This document shows, piece after piece, positions 25,370-36,225 of a stretch of DNA of 64,000 nucleotides (positions are counted from its first letter, which is position 1; every line of letters starts with the position of its first letter). The notes beneath the pieces were generated by a model. The model was not told where the DNA came from. It did no database searches and worked only from the letters and a program-made list of their open reading frames with translations. Source of the DNA: Pipra filicauda (taxonomy: Eukaryota > Chordata > Aves > Passeriformes > Pipridae); NCBI RefSeq assembly GCF_003945595.2, contig NW_024103873.1, positions 1,860,001-1,924,000 of the forward strand, written 5' to 3'. The position numbers and the translations under genes are program-made.

Positions 25370-25720
25370 TTGCCTGCTTTATATATGTGTTTATCTTGCC
25401 TGCATTGCATACACAATGTGCATTATGTCAGGCAGATGATAAAGAGCAGCCATAATGCTCCTCAAGTGCATATTTCTTCTGACTTTATGACTGAGGCTCA
25501 GAGTTATCTTATGCAGAGTTGGCTGCAGTGGGTTTAATATAAATTAACATACTTATAAAATGTCAAGGAGCATTAATTGACAATTTCAGAGGCCTACCTT
25601 GCTAAATACCAGTTCAGTTCTGAAACCTGTCTCTTCAAGCTTAATATATGGCAAATAATGCTTATTCATGACTGGCTTATGTAAGTTGGCATTAATTACG
25701 TGGCAGCTCCGAGCTGGCTG
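25370..25720. other. AT-rich patch, possible conserved non-coding element
   Basis: About 350 bases without any repeat match. It contains two near-identical homeodomain sites, cattaattga at 25571 and attaattacg at 25691, a third taaattaac in between, and the mixed words tgcattgcatacacaatgtg. The sharp contrast with the CR1 fragment ending about 350 bases to the left makes it stand out. Regulatory function is inference. No target gene is visible in the window. Confidence 0.22.
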
Positions 25721-26144
25721 CCACAGATGGGCTTGCTGGAAAACCAGGTGCCAAAAATAAAGTTCCCAGCCCCACGAGGGAACTGCTGGGCTGGGTATTC
25801 AGCACTTTGGAAAACCAGGGCACGTCATCTTGTGTGTAAATATCGACTTACTAACCTAATTCTGGACCCACTTTTGGAAGAGAACTGGCCTATATAAAAA
25901 TATTTCACATCAGCAGCTTCTCCTGCACCTCCAGCGAGTCTGGCAGAGGGCTTGTGCCAGGAACCCAGTGCACCCCCAGCCCACCCACTCCCCAACATTT
26001 CCTGCCTGGAAAACAGGGATGGCACTGAATATTCCAGCTGGAAAAGGTGAAACAAGCCAAGGTTTTTGATCTGAACCATCAGGACAGTGTTGGTGGGTCC
26101 TTTGCCTGCCCTGAGCAGCATGGGCTGGTTTGGAGCTGCTCAGC

Positions 26145-26172
26145 TGAGTGCTAATTGTTGAGTGCTAATTGT
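26145..26172. repeat. Perfect tandem duplication, 2 x 14 bp
   Basis: The unit tgagtgctaattgt is repeated head to tail without mismatch. It is a small slippage event with no visible function. Confidence 0.93.
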
Positions 26173-27018
26173 TGTTATAAAAAGCCCAGCTTGGATTTGG
26201 TGTTTTTCCCCAGGCACGGGGAAGGTGCTGATGTCTCTCCAAGAAGGTTCCTGCTCCTCACTCCAGCCTGTGCCCCTTCCAGCTCCAAGAATGCTCAGCA
26301 CCACGCCACGCTGTGCCTGATTTTGGAGCTCCTGGGAGCTTCCCTGCCTGCCTAAACAAAGTTAAGGAAGGCTGAAAGATGAGATTTTAAAGCATTTATT
26401 GACTTTGCTTTAATATTCTGTTATTTCTTTCCCATCAGTAGACTATTTACTTTATGCAGTGCACTGTGGTGTAAGTACATTCCCAGAAATGATGCACATA
26501 ATGGGATTTCATATATGAGCATACGGATATCAAATGAAAAATCAGCTGTAAATCACTTAAAATCGGGAATAGAAACAGCCCCCAGGAGCTGCACTCTGCA
26601 GATACCTGTGCTCTGGAGCCAGAGTGGCCAGGGTGGACCTTCCTGAGCAGGGAGGGATGGGTTTCCTTGGCATCAGTGGATGCTGCAGCCTTTGGGGCCC
26701 CAGAGCTGTACAGGGCTGGGTTTCTATGGCAACTGGCTGGTAAAGCCAGGGGTGGGGGACCTGCCCTGTTCCCCCAGATTTTACCTGGTTTTTATTGCCA
26801 AATAGACCCTTCCTTCATGTTTTCTCTTGGTTTTGCCTTGCTGCTGTTGAAATGGTTCCTGTGGTCCCTGAACTGAGCCCTCCCCTGGGATCAGGGCACA
26901 AATGAGCCTGGAAACACCCTCCCAGCTGACAGCAAGTGTTTATTCCCTGGCCCACCCTGCTTTTCCATCCCCTCCTTATCCCATCCAGCCATCCCAGTGG
27001 GGACCCAAGCTCTCCTTC

Positions 27019-27168
27019 CAATCCCGGAGTGGTTTGGGTTGGAAGGGACCTTAAAGCTCATCTCCTTCCACTCTCCCAGGTCCAGCCTGGCCTTGGACAC
27101 TTCCAGGGCTGGTGACTCCACCCCTTCCCTGGGGAGAGCCAGCCTGACCACCCTTTGTGATCTCCCAG
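27019..27168 (-). mobile_element. CR1 LINE 3'-end fragment, internally deleted
   Basis: About 150 bases of minus-strand CR1. The plus strand reads ggagtggtttgggttggaag, then a shortened middle, then cctggccttggacacttcca. The caccttccactagcccagg block expected between these parts is missing, so there is an internal deletion or a variant subfamily. A 23-base A run follows 65 bases to the right but is not part of the element. Confidence 0.87.
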
Positions 27169-27232
27169 GTTACACCATAACAAGGTCTCATTTTAAATAC
27201 AAATTATTTTGTCTCCTCCTGCTTAAAATGTC

Positions 27233-27255
27233 AAAAAAAAAAAAAAAAAAAAAAA
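27233..27255. repeat. Poly-A run (A23)
   Basis: Twenty-three consecutive A. There is no AATAAA at a suitable distance upstream and no recognisable retrocopy, so I treat it as a simple repeat. Confidence 0.95.
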
Positions 27256-28428
27256 GCTTTAATCATCAGCAAAGCCACTGCCTCAAATTAAATTCTGTGA
27301 TAAAAGCAAATGAAGTGTAATTGAGAAGAGACAAGAGGAGTTTTCCCTGGGAACAGGGTGATAAGGAATTCCCTGGGATGGTGGTGCCATATGAGCTGTT
27401 CCTCTGTGTCCCCACAAATGTCCCCACTGGCACTGGGGCACTTTGCTGCTGTTCTTGTGGATCTTTCAAAGGTGTCTTTCCCCTTCCATGTGAGACTTTA
27501 CTCATGGGAATGAAAAAATTAGGCTGAGCCATCAGGAATTAAGGAAAACTGTCCTGACACGTATTCCCAGAGATGCTGCTGATGGAAAATGTCTCTTGTG
27601 GAGCTGCTCTGCTGCAGACATGAATATTGCAGAGCACACAGCCTGTCTCTGGTAGTTCCTTGACCATGAAATTGCCCATGAAATAGGAATCTATTGTTTA
27701 TCATGCTAATTAGGAACCCAAAAGTTTATTTAAAGGTCACTGGAAAGCTGTGAGAAATATCCTGGTATGGGAAAGAAAGGAAATTCAAGAAGCCACAGGG
27801 GGGTTGGGTTATTTAGCAGAATGTTATTCCTAATATTTAAGATGCTTTCTGAGCTGTGCATTAAATTAATAAGGGAGATGAAGGAGTGTTTTAATGTAAC
27901 TTAGTTTGAAAGTAGGCTTCAGAATTTATTTTATTCATAGATTTTTGCATCAAAGGTCCTATAATGATTAATTTTCAAACTTACAGGTTTTAATAGCAAA
28001 ATAAGAAATAATAGCACCAAAGTTCCTTTGAAATACTTAATAAAATGCTGTTCTTTAAGGCACTAAATGGCTTCCTAATGCCACCAGTACTTCAAAGAGC
28101 AGCATTCTTTGCAATATTTCTATTCAGTTTTCTACACCGTGCAAGGCTGACTCACTGTAACACGGAAATATTTTCAGATGGGCAAAATCAAGGTATTGTT
28201 GTATTCCAGCAAAGCCCTGGAAAACTGCACTGAGGGCTTGGCAGGGCACAAGTTTAACTGCAAGTTAATTTGAGGGTCCAGAAGGTTCCTTGGCCTTCCA
28301 GATTCCGGGACAAACTCAGACTATAACAGCAGGTAAGAGAGGTCGTTGTTCTCGGGGTGCCTGATGTGGGGCTGATGCAGATGCACAGAGGGACTGACAG
28401 AGCCCCAGATCTAAATGTTTTTTTTTAG

Positions 28429-28509
28429 GAAAAGGTGTGTCTTTCCCTCATGGACAAGAAGCCTCTTCGTGTCAAACCCAAGGTGTGTAAAAGCAGGGGT
28501 TCCATCCTG
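28429..28509 (+). other. Candidate exon, 81 nt
   Basis: A ten-base-plus T tract ends in tttag directly before 28429, and the donor is CTG|GTGAGT at 28510. The 81 bases are exactly 27 codons, open and in phase 0 at both ends. The predicted peptide is lysine- and arginine-rich (E-K-V-C-L-S start). An alternative donor (aag|gtgtgt) lies inside. The hairpin begins 48 bases downstream in what would be the next intron. No homologue is recognised. Confidence 0.17.
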
Positions 28510-28556
28510 GTGAGTGCCCAAGTGCCCCCTCAGTGGGCACTGGAGAGAGAGAAGTT

Positions 28557-28674
28557 CCTCCTGGGATGCTCTAAAATAAAGGGGTTTTGCCTTCCTGGGT
28601 GCTGGAAGGGGCTGGATTTGGCCCCTTCCAGCACCCAGGAAGGCAAAGGGCAGCTGGAATCCCATCCCAGGAGG
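28557..28674. repeat. Long perfect hairpin (inverted repeat)
   Basis: The arms 28586-28612 and 28621-28647 are perfect reverse complements over 27 bases, separated by an 8-base loop (tggatttg). An outer pair, 28557-28568 (cctcctgggatg) and 28663-28674, adds 12 more complementary bases across internal bulges of 17 and 15 bases. Either strand could fold into a long stem. It could be a recent inverted duplication from replication template switching, a foldback element, or a precursor of a small RNA. Nothing in the sequence alone separates these. Confidence 0.9.
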
Positions 28675-29571
28675 GCCACTAATTGTAAATTGGAGCAAGC
28701 AGAGGATTAATTGCCAGCAGGTGTCAACGATGAGAAATTCCTCTCTGATCTGGGCAGGGGGTCACTCTGAGTGTTTCCCTGCATTGTTCTGTTCTTGCCG
28801 TTGTTCAGGAGAGCAGAAAACAAAAATCTACGTGAGGAAATGGGATAAACAACTTTGCTGCTGTCAGAAAAGAAAAAAGCAGTGCAAGCCTTCAAAGGGC
28901 AGAGACTGTTAATTAGGGAATTACTGCATGAAAAAAAAATAATTAGGGAGGCCAGACAGTGGTGAGAAGCCAACCTGTAGTTTCACAACCTGCCCCGAGC
29001 CAAGGGTTAGACACAACCTGCCCCAGCAATTTACTGGGGTTCCTTCCTCCCTGTGTCGTGGGAAAATGAGTGCATTTAGCAATTAGCAGAGCTGGTGATG
29101 GACTCCTGGTCATCCCCAGGATGACCCTCTGGCTTGTGGCTGCCCTTGTCTCTCCATGCCCGGGCACAGGGCTCAGCCTGGGAGGTCCCTGTGGGTTAGG
29201 CAGGGCAGGGGGTGCTGCCACCCCCAGCTCTGCTCCTCAGGGGGAGGGGAGGAGATGCAGGGCCTGACCCAGCCCTTTAATCAGGGGGCTGGTGCCTGTG
29301 GAGAGCAAATGGAGCAAAAGGAGAAGGGTTCTCTCTAGAAGGGGATTCCCAAGTCCAGGCTGCCTGGTTTGTTGTCTGCAGGCTGTGGGGAGAGGGATTT
29401 CTGGGAGGGGTTGGTACGAGCAGAGTACACAGGGAGTGACCTTGCCATCCTTGGGGTGCTCTGGGAGAATCCATGACGGAATTGCTGCTGAGAAACAGCA
29501 CCCTGCAAATTCCTGCCTTGGTCTGCTCTCCATCCACACAAACAAACCCTGGGAAGGTCACTCCTGAGGGA

Positions 29572-29828
29572 GCCCTGTGTGTGGAGCTGTGCCAGGGCAG
29601 GGTTGGGTTGGGCATCAGGGAAAGGTTCTTCCCCCAGAGGGTGGCTGGCACTGACCAGGCTCCCCAGGGCAGTGGGCACAGCCCCAAGGCTGCCAGAGCT
29701 CCAGGAGGGTTTGGACAACACTCTGAGGGACAGGGTGGGGTTGTTGGGGTGTCTGTGCAGGACCAGGGGTTGGACTGGATGGTCCTTGTGGATTCCTCCC
29801 AGCTCAGGATATTCTGTGATTCTATGAA
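29572..29828 (+). mobile_element. CR1 LINE 3' fragment, second subfamily
   Basis: A sense-strand copy of the same subfamily as 10735-11080. It shares ggttcttcccccagagggtg, ctccccagggcagtgggcac and gccccaaggctgccagagct. Unlike that copy it keeps its 3' end (agctcaggatattctgtgat, then tctatg), so it shows the true terminus of the subfamily. The 220-codon minus-strand frame across 29277-29939, the longest in the window, is this repeat plus the next one read in antisense. Confidence 0.9.
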
Positions 29829-29898
29829 GAGGCTCATCAGAGCAGTCTGGTACTGGTTTGGAGTATAAACCCAGCAGCACAACAGGAACAGCCAAGTC

Positions 29899-29962
29899 AG
29901 AGAGGAATGGTTTGCTTTGGGAGGGACCTTAAAGATCATCCAGTTCCAACCCCCTCCCTTGG
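29899..29962 (-). mobile_element. CR1 LINE tail fragment
   Basis: A minus-strand tail of about 60 bases. The plus strand reads gaatggtttgctttgggagg, then gaccttaaagatcatccagt and tccaaccccctccc. It faces the plus-strand copy ending at 29828, so the two tails point toward each other across 70 bases. Confidence 0.85.
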
Positions 29963-30672
29963 CTCTTACAGATTCTTAGGACACATAAAAACTACACATT
30001 GGCATGGTGATTGATGGGGCTGTTCCAGGGGATGTGGCTTCTTTGTGGGGGTGTCTGATGCAATAGATGATGCCACAAGATGTGGAGGAAAAACTGTTGG
30101 TACTTGAAGTCATTACCCAACATAGCTTTAAGAGTTTTGCCATCACGCTCAACAGGAGCTGAGGCCCAGTCACTGACTGGGATCCTCTCTACAGCATTTA
30201 CATGGATGCAAATGGACAATGGGCCTTTGGGATTTATTTAAAAAAAAGGAAAAAAGGCTTGCTGGAGCCTGGGGTGCTCTGTGAGCATAAGGCTGCCAGC
30301 CCACACACCCTGTCACAAAGGCAGAGCTTTGGTTTAAATTAGCACCTGAGCCTTTGCCAATGGAAACAGAAGGAGCAAAGCAGCCATCTGAGTTTGTGTG
30401 GCTCTGATCTCCCCACAGGCCCCTGGGGCTGGGGACCAGAAGCAAAATCCTACAGGGAAGGACATTTATTCAGGGCAGGAGACACGCACGACTCGCAGCA
30501 TCTGCTCAGCTTGGAGTGTGGAGGAGCCAGGCAAGGGATGGGATCCCTCTGCTGCTCACACACCTTCTGTCACAGCAGGGCTGGCCACCCTGGGTGGGTT
30601 TGGAAAACAGAAACAGTGCTGAAATACCATCTCCTGTTTTCCTTCTTTCTGTAAATATCATTGTCAGCCCTC

Positions 30673-31058
30673 CTGAATTCCAGTTTGACATCTCAAGTTG
30701 GACACCACTGTTTACTCTTTTATGTCCTGCGTTGAGTCACTTCTGGTTAGAAGAGTTTTAACTGTTTAAGTCGACTTGCTTTGCAAGCAGAATAAAACCA
30801 GAGCACTTCTTAATTTCCAAAGGTTAATTGATTCCAAAAGCAGAACCGATTATAGTTAAAAAATAGAAATGTAAGGATTTGTAAGAAATTTTTCTTATAT
30901 ATAAGAAAAAAGGGTCATTGAAGTCAATGTCCAGATGCTTCCAGGTGGGCAAATGTCACTGTCCTGGCTCCTTTCGGAAAACAACTTAAATGTTCACGTA
31001 ATTGCAATTTTCTGTGGTAGGTTCTCTGTGAGCTCCCCCTGTACAGTATCAGGAGTTA
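30673..31058. repeat. Unclassified ~390-bp interspersed repeat, copy A
   Basis: This segment aligns along its whole length, in the same orientation, with 39473-39903. Shared landmarks are gacatctcaagttggacacc, gtttaagtcgacttgctttg, gcagaataaaaccagagcac, tcattgaagtcaatgtc and gagctccccctgtacag. It is not CR1. It contains an AATAAA and an AP-1-like tgagtca, both of which occur in retroviral LTRs. I see no clear TG...CA termini or target-site duplication, so solo LTR is only one possibility. A local duplication of unique sequence is the other. Confidence 0.85.
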
Positions 31059-31478
31059 AAGAGAAAAGTCACTGGCAGTGAGTCCACTGGGTCCAAGACA
31101 TTCAGGACAGTTTTTCATTCTTTTCCCTGAACTAAAACAGTTTTTTAAGGACATAATGGAAATCTTTACATTTTGATTTAAATCCTAAAGTAATTAAGGA
31201 AAAATTATATATTGATGCAACGAGGTTTTTTCTTTACTTGTTTGTTCACTCTCTAGACAAAGGGTGCTTTGAGGAGTCACTCTCCTGAACGTGTGTTGAA
31301 CAAGGTCTAAATCTCCTGAAATAGCAGAAACTTGCCAGTGGTCTCTGCTCAGTCTCTACATCAGGTTTGGACCATGTTGGTGCATGTCAACAAAGTGAAA
31401 TAAAAGCAGATGTGGTTGACTGAAGGGTAGAGGGAGCTGTGATGGGCATTTCTGATTTTCACAGCTGTCCTTGGCACA

Positions 31479-31731
31479 TAGGACGAGGAGTAAAGGCTTT
31501 AAACTGCCAGAGGGCAGGGTTAGATTAGAGATCAGGAAGGAATCCTTCCCTGGGAGGGTGGGGAGGCCCTGGCACAGGTTGCCCAGAGAAGCTGTGGCTG
31601 CCCCATCCCTGGGAGTGTCCAAGGCCAGGTTGGACGGGGCTTGGAGCAACCTGGGCTGGTGGAAGGTGTCCCTGCCCATGGCAGGGGGTGGGACTGGGTG
31701 GGCTTTAAGGTCCCTCCCCAAGCCCAACCAA
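31479..31731 (+). mobile_element. CR1 LINE 3'-end fragment
   Basis: About 250 bases of sense CR1. It runs from ggctttaaactgccagaggg through the ggttgcccagagaagctgtg and gtgtccctgcccatggcagg blocks to ggctttaaggtccctcccc. It ends without a recognisable octamer tail. It starts about 420 bases to the right of the first copy of the 390-bp unclassified repeat. Minus-strand frames of up to 161 codons over this stretch are repeat-derived. Confidence 0.95.
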
Positions 31732-34179
31732 GTATGTCCTGTAGGGCAAAGCTTGTAGAATCCATTTTCCCAGCAGCAGAAGGGGCAGATTTCCATCTGT
31801 GTTGGTTTCTTTTCCTTTATTGCTATAAAAGGAACGTGCACTCAAGCAGAATTTGAAGTCACTGGCAGAAAATAAGGCAGCAAGAGCACATGAAGGGACT
31901 GTAAAGGTGTAAGTGAGGGACGGAATAGTAATGAGGAAGTTAGATAAAAGACAGAGAATATGTAGCACTTTGAAGAGTAAAAGATAAGCAAAGCAAAACA
32001 TCCAGCAATGACAGTATCCCAGCAACAATAAATTCTGCCTGTGATAGGGCAGGCTGGGACAGAGCTGGGACTGACAGCTTTCTAATCAGCCAAAAAAACC
32101 CCTGGTCACTGGTCCCTCTGGATAATGCCGAGGGGAGGGTGTGAAACTCATCCAGGTACAGATGGGTTTGTGCAGCAGCTGCTGCCAAGAACGTTGTTCA
32201 GGGGACAGGAGGTGTCAGGGATGGGAGTTGGAGCCCTTTGATGATGGACCTGTTGGAATCAAGGATTAATTTGACTCCCCGTTCAGGTGGAAGGTGCTGA
32301 CAAAGGAGTCCCTGCTGGATGGGCAATTTGGGGGTTATATTTTCTGCCCAGAAGTGATGAAGTCCTCTTGGCTTGTCTGCTCCCAAAGAAAAGGAATGGG
32401 ATGGCTGGTTTCTGCATGGATCAGTTTATCAAGGGAACAGACTCAAATAAATGGGAATTTCCTGTGGATGAGCATCTGAGTGGCAGTAAATGGTATCAAA
32501 CAGAAGATCTGCACATTTTTTTGAGGAAGAGGAGACATGAGGCTCGTGCAGGTGTACTTGGGCATGCTGCCAGTGCCGGGAAAGAAAGTGATAAATAGAT
32601 GTCTTGGAAAAGCCTGAATGCAGGAATAATAGCTATCAACAGTGCAAGACACTGAATTAGATGGATTCCACTCCAGAAGCTTCCTGTGTTTATTATTGAT
32701 GGCACTGCAAGTTTTATTCCTTTGCTTTCCGTACTCCTTCAGTACAATCTGGTCAGAGTTTCCACATGCAAAGGCAGGTGATGGAAGGACTCTGGAAGGA
32801 AAGTGAAAAATGACATAAATGAACTGCAACAACAGCTGTGCCCTGGCAAGGAGTACAAAGAACTGGAGATAATCCTAAATGACAAAGGCTTTGTTTTCCC
32901 ATTTATCCCTAAAACATGGTGGAAAGAGTCTCAGGACATGGCAAGTCTCTCTTTCCACAGGATTTCTGAATAGCTGACTCTTTTTTTCCCCCTTCTTTAA
33001 TATCTCAGACCTGATTTTAAAGGTACTTGAACACCAAGAGGTTTGTATTAGCATATAAAAAATTCACTGTTCCCCTCTTCAAACTCTTCACTCTCTTCAA
33101 ACTCTTGCAAATGTGTCAAATTGGAAAACTGTGCCCTGTATCCTCCTTTGAGGGATGTTGAAATGGGCGCAGTGGGCTCTCACAGGGAGAGGGAGCAACA
33201 TGCACGTGAGTAAAGGTGAATTTTTCAGGAAATTAATGGGGTTTGAACTTTCTAGAGGTCAGTTGAAGCTGCCCTGAAGTTTTACAGTTGTCTCTGTGAG
33301 ATAAAAAGGAAGAACTATTAGTGCAGAGGAGTGTCAGTGAGGTGAGATGCCCTGAGAGTCGCCCTGGCAGGTCCTGCCCCTGCAGTGACAGCTTTTGGGA
33401 AGAGCCCTGTCAGCAGAGCTGCCTTCCCTGGTGGGGCTGAAGTGGAAATTCCATCTCTCCCTCTTGCAGAGCATTTAAGGGGAAGTTCACTGCCCTGATG
33501 GGCACCTGGATTTTATAGCTGACCTCTGAGAAGTTACTAAGCCAACCTTCTGCCTCCACTGCTATAAATTAAAGCTCAAAGTCGGGTTGTCTGGACTGGC
33601 TGAAGGCAGAAGTGGAAAAGACCAGCTGAGACCTGCCCCTGTTCTTCCAGGAGCTTCTTAGGGGCAGCTCTGGATGATTTTGAAGTGGCTCAGGAGCTGA
33701 TGAGGCGCTGTGGTGCTGATATTTCTGTCCTTGGGTGTCTGACACTCTGCAGGTCTCGTGTTTTGAGTCCCTGCGGTCCCACAGGAGGAGCAGGTGGAGA
33801 TTCCCATGATGGAGAAGCCTCCAGCTCCATAAGGAATCTGCTCCACCTGCAGATTTGCAGCTCAGGAATAGTCAGTGCCCTCATGGCACTGCCAGTCCAA
33901 CGTGGCAGAGCCCAAGCCCTGCAGCACCAGGAGAGAACATGGACACAGCACAGAGCACTGCACGGAAAGGGATGTAAAGTACAGTGTATTTATCAAAAAA
34001 AGCAGAATTTAAAGCAGCAGAATATTGTTTTCCTTTGTTAGAATAATTGCAGTTCCAGGTATGTGGATTTTTTCCTGATTCTCCTCCAAATCTGCGCTCG
34101 GTGATTGCCAGAAATGAGGGATGGATTGGTTCTCCATGGTGCTGTGCCCCAGGTCAGCTTGATAACATGGGAAATGGCA

Positions 34180-34290
34180 GGTTAATGGCAGTTTAACACC
34201 AATTAACGGGCCACTTTATAATAGATTAGCATTCCGAGCCTGTTCAATTGGTAATTACAATAATTAACTCTCGAGCTTGCCTGCACTTGT
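34180..34290. other. Cluster of homeodomain-type sites
   Basis: In about 100 bases there are four TAAT-core sites: ggttaatggc, ccaattaacggg, ggtaattacaa at 34250 and ataattaactc at 34260. The last two are only bases apart. This resembles a compact homeodomain-bound element. No transcript or target gene can be assigned. Confidence 0.2.
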
Positions 34291-35231
34291 GAACAGAAAT
34301 GTGGCACCTCTGTTTACCCAGAGAAGGGAATGCACGGAGCAGACATGGATCATTTGGAGTGCTGGAGCCAGGCAGGATGGGAGGTGCACTAAATCTGGGC
34401 TTGCTCTTGAAATGTGCTTGCAGGTGACATCCCCGGGTGGAGGTGAGTCTGTAAGTGACTATTTCAGTCTCAGCTGAGCGCAGCTGAGATTTAATGTGGT
34501 TCACGGGAGCTGGGAAAGGCATCTGTGCTGAGCACAGCCCTCTGCATCCTTCCCCAGCATCCCTGGCCTCAGACAGATGGATTTCCCACTCCTTAGGCCG
34601 GCTATTTTCAGCATTTAGTGAAGTCAGGCTCCCAGATAAGTCCCTTCCTCTTGGGAACACTGATAGTGAGAAGTGTTTTGGCTCAAAGGAGCTCAACATC
34701 CAGCGAGGCAGTGCCCTGAATTCTTTGGGAAAGCTCCACTTGGTCGTGAGTCCTTCAGGAAATGCAAATGCTGCTGCCATAGAGATTCCTGTAACTGGTC
34801 TGTGGACACAATGACATTGGTTATCCATGGACTGGGATCAGGGCATGGAGCAGTCATGGATGGACCTGCTGGCTCTGGGGATCTGTAGCCAGGGCTCTGC
34901 TCCCGTTGTCCCTGGGTTAATGGTTGCCAGGTGACAATCCTGACACCCAAAGGTGTCACAGAACTCGGGCATTAAGTGATTGAAGTGAAAAACAGATGGT
35001 GTGTCTATAAGGTGCCTTAAAGAGCCTGTTTCGTAAGGCTGAAAGCAATTTTGGGAAATAGAATTCAGCAGAAAAATGGGAATAATTGGGAAAGCTGAAG
35101 TGGGGTTCAGAATTCCTTAATCAGGAGGATAGCTGCTGCTTCGAGAACCCTCTGCCTTGTTCAGAAAATTGGAAATTTATTTCTCTTCAACGTTAATAAA
35201 TGACTTTTTTTCCTTCTCCTGCCTGTTCCAG

Positions 35232-35298
35232 CACCTTCAACTTCATCTCTTGCTGCTCAACAGAAGGGGAACCCTCTGCAGAGCCACTTCAAATCCAA
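35232..35298 (+). other. Candidate exon, 67 nt
   Basis: The acceptor is very good: a long T/C tract ending ccttctcctgcctgttccag. The donor is CAA|GTAAGT at 35299. The 67 bases are free of stops in all three frames. It lies 0.9 kb from another candidate on the same strand (36226-36339) and could belong to the same transcript. Its length is not a multiple of three, so it would shift the frame if skipped. No protein family is recognised. Confidence 0.2.
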
Positions 35299-35934
35299 GT
35301 AAGTCATGCAAGGCACTCTGGGGGGGTTGGAGCAGCTGCTGGAGAGCACAGCTGCTCAGCGTCCTCATTGTTAGTCAGTCCTGGCGTTTTAGACTCTCAT
35401 GTCTCTCTGGGTTGTCTTAAAGAACATTTTCTATCCCCGAGGTGCCTTAGATGAGCTCTGCAGCCCAGGGTGTCCCCCGCCCTGGGGATAAATTGCTCCC
35501 TGTGATGCTGAGGGGCCTCTCTGGTGGAGGAGGGGGGTTGATGGGCTGGAAAAGGGGCCAGTTTGGGCTGTTTCCAGCACAAAAACGCCTCACTGGGGTG
35601 ATAAAAGTTAATAAACAGTGAGATCTTCAGGGATGCATCAACTCTGCCCTCCCCAGAGTGATGGGCCTTGATGCAGGTGAGCAGAGGCTGCAGAGGTGCC
35701 CCAGGTCAGGCTTGCCAGGCATTAACCCCTGCAAATAATTTATTGGCTGCTGCCTGGGCCGTGTATCAAATCTCACAGTTGTTGGGGGGTCATGCCCTGG
35801 TGAGTGTAAAAAGACAAATTTTGGACCTCTTGAGTCCTTGCTGTGATGGAAAACCTGCACTCGAGGCTTTCTAACAAACATCTTCATAACACTTAACATT
35901 CAGTGGAGTAAAAGGAGGGTAATGAGCACTGCAG

Positions 35935-36190
35935 CCATCCCAGGTCAGTAATTACCGCCGTCATTATTAATTTTCCAGAGCAATCTCGTCAAATGAGTCA
36001 TTATTATCTCAATTCCTTAGCCAGGACTGATTGATTCTTTCTCCCTGTTGTGACTAATTCCATATAATGTCAGAGTACAATATAGAACTATAGAGCCAGT
36101 GTAATTCCACTGCACAATAATTCCAAATAACCAAATCTCTTGCCTACAGCTCTGTTTGGATCTGATGCTTTATAGTGCTTAATTGAAATA
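35935..36190. other. AT-rich patch, possible conserved non-coding element
   Basis: The patch starts with the palindrome gtaattac, followed by cattattaatttt and an AP-1-type tgagtca at 35994. It continues as low-GC, repeat-free sequence to the acceptor of the candidate exon at 36226. Conservation is inferred from texture only. Confidence 0.18.
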
Positions 36191-36225
36191 AATACCCCAG
36201 TCCTGTCACTCCCCACTCTCCACAG

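Noticed and set aside
27170..27255. A23 run as the tail of a processed pseudogene
   Set aside because: No AATAAA upstream, no gene-like sequence before it. Bird CR1 machinery rarely makes such retrocopies.
29277..29939. Longest open frame in the window, 220 codons on the minus strand
   Set aside because: It covers two CR1 fragments in antisense, has no recognisable domain, and related antisense frames recur at other CR1 copies.
34244..34828. 194-codon minus-strand frame outside repeats
   Set aside because: No recognisable motif. Competing frames are open on the other strand and the right part is GC-rich with few stops. Likely chance.
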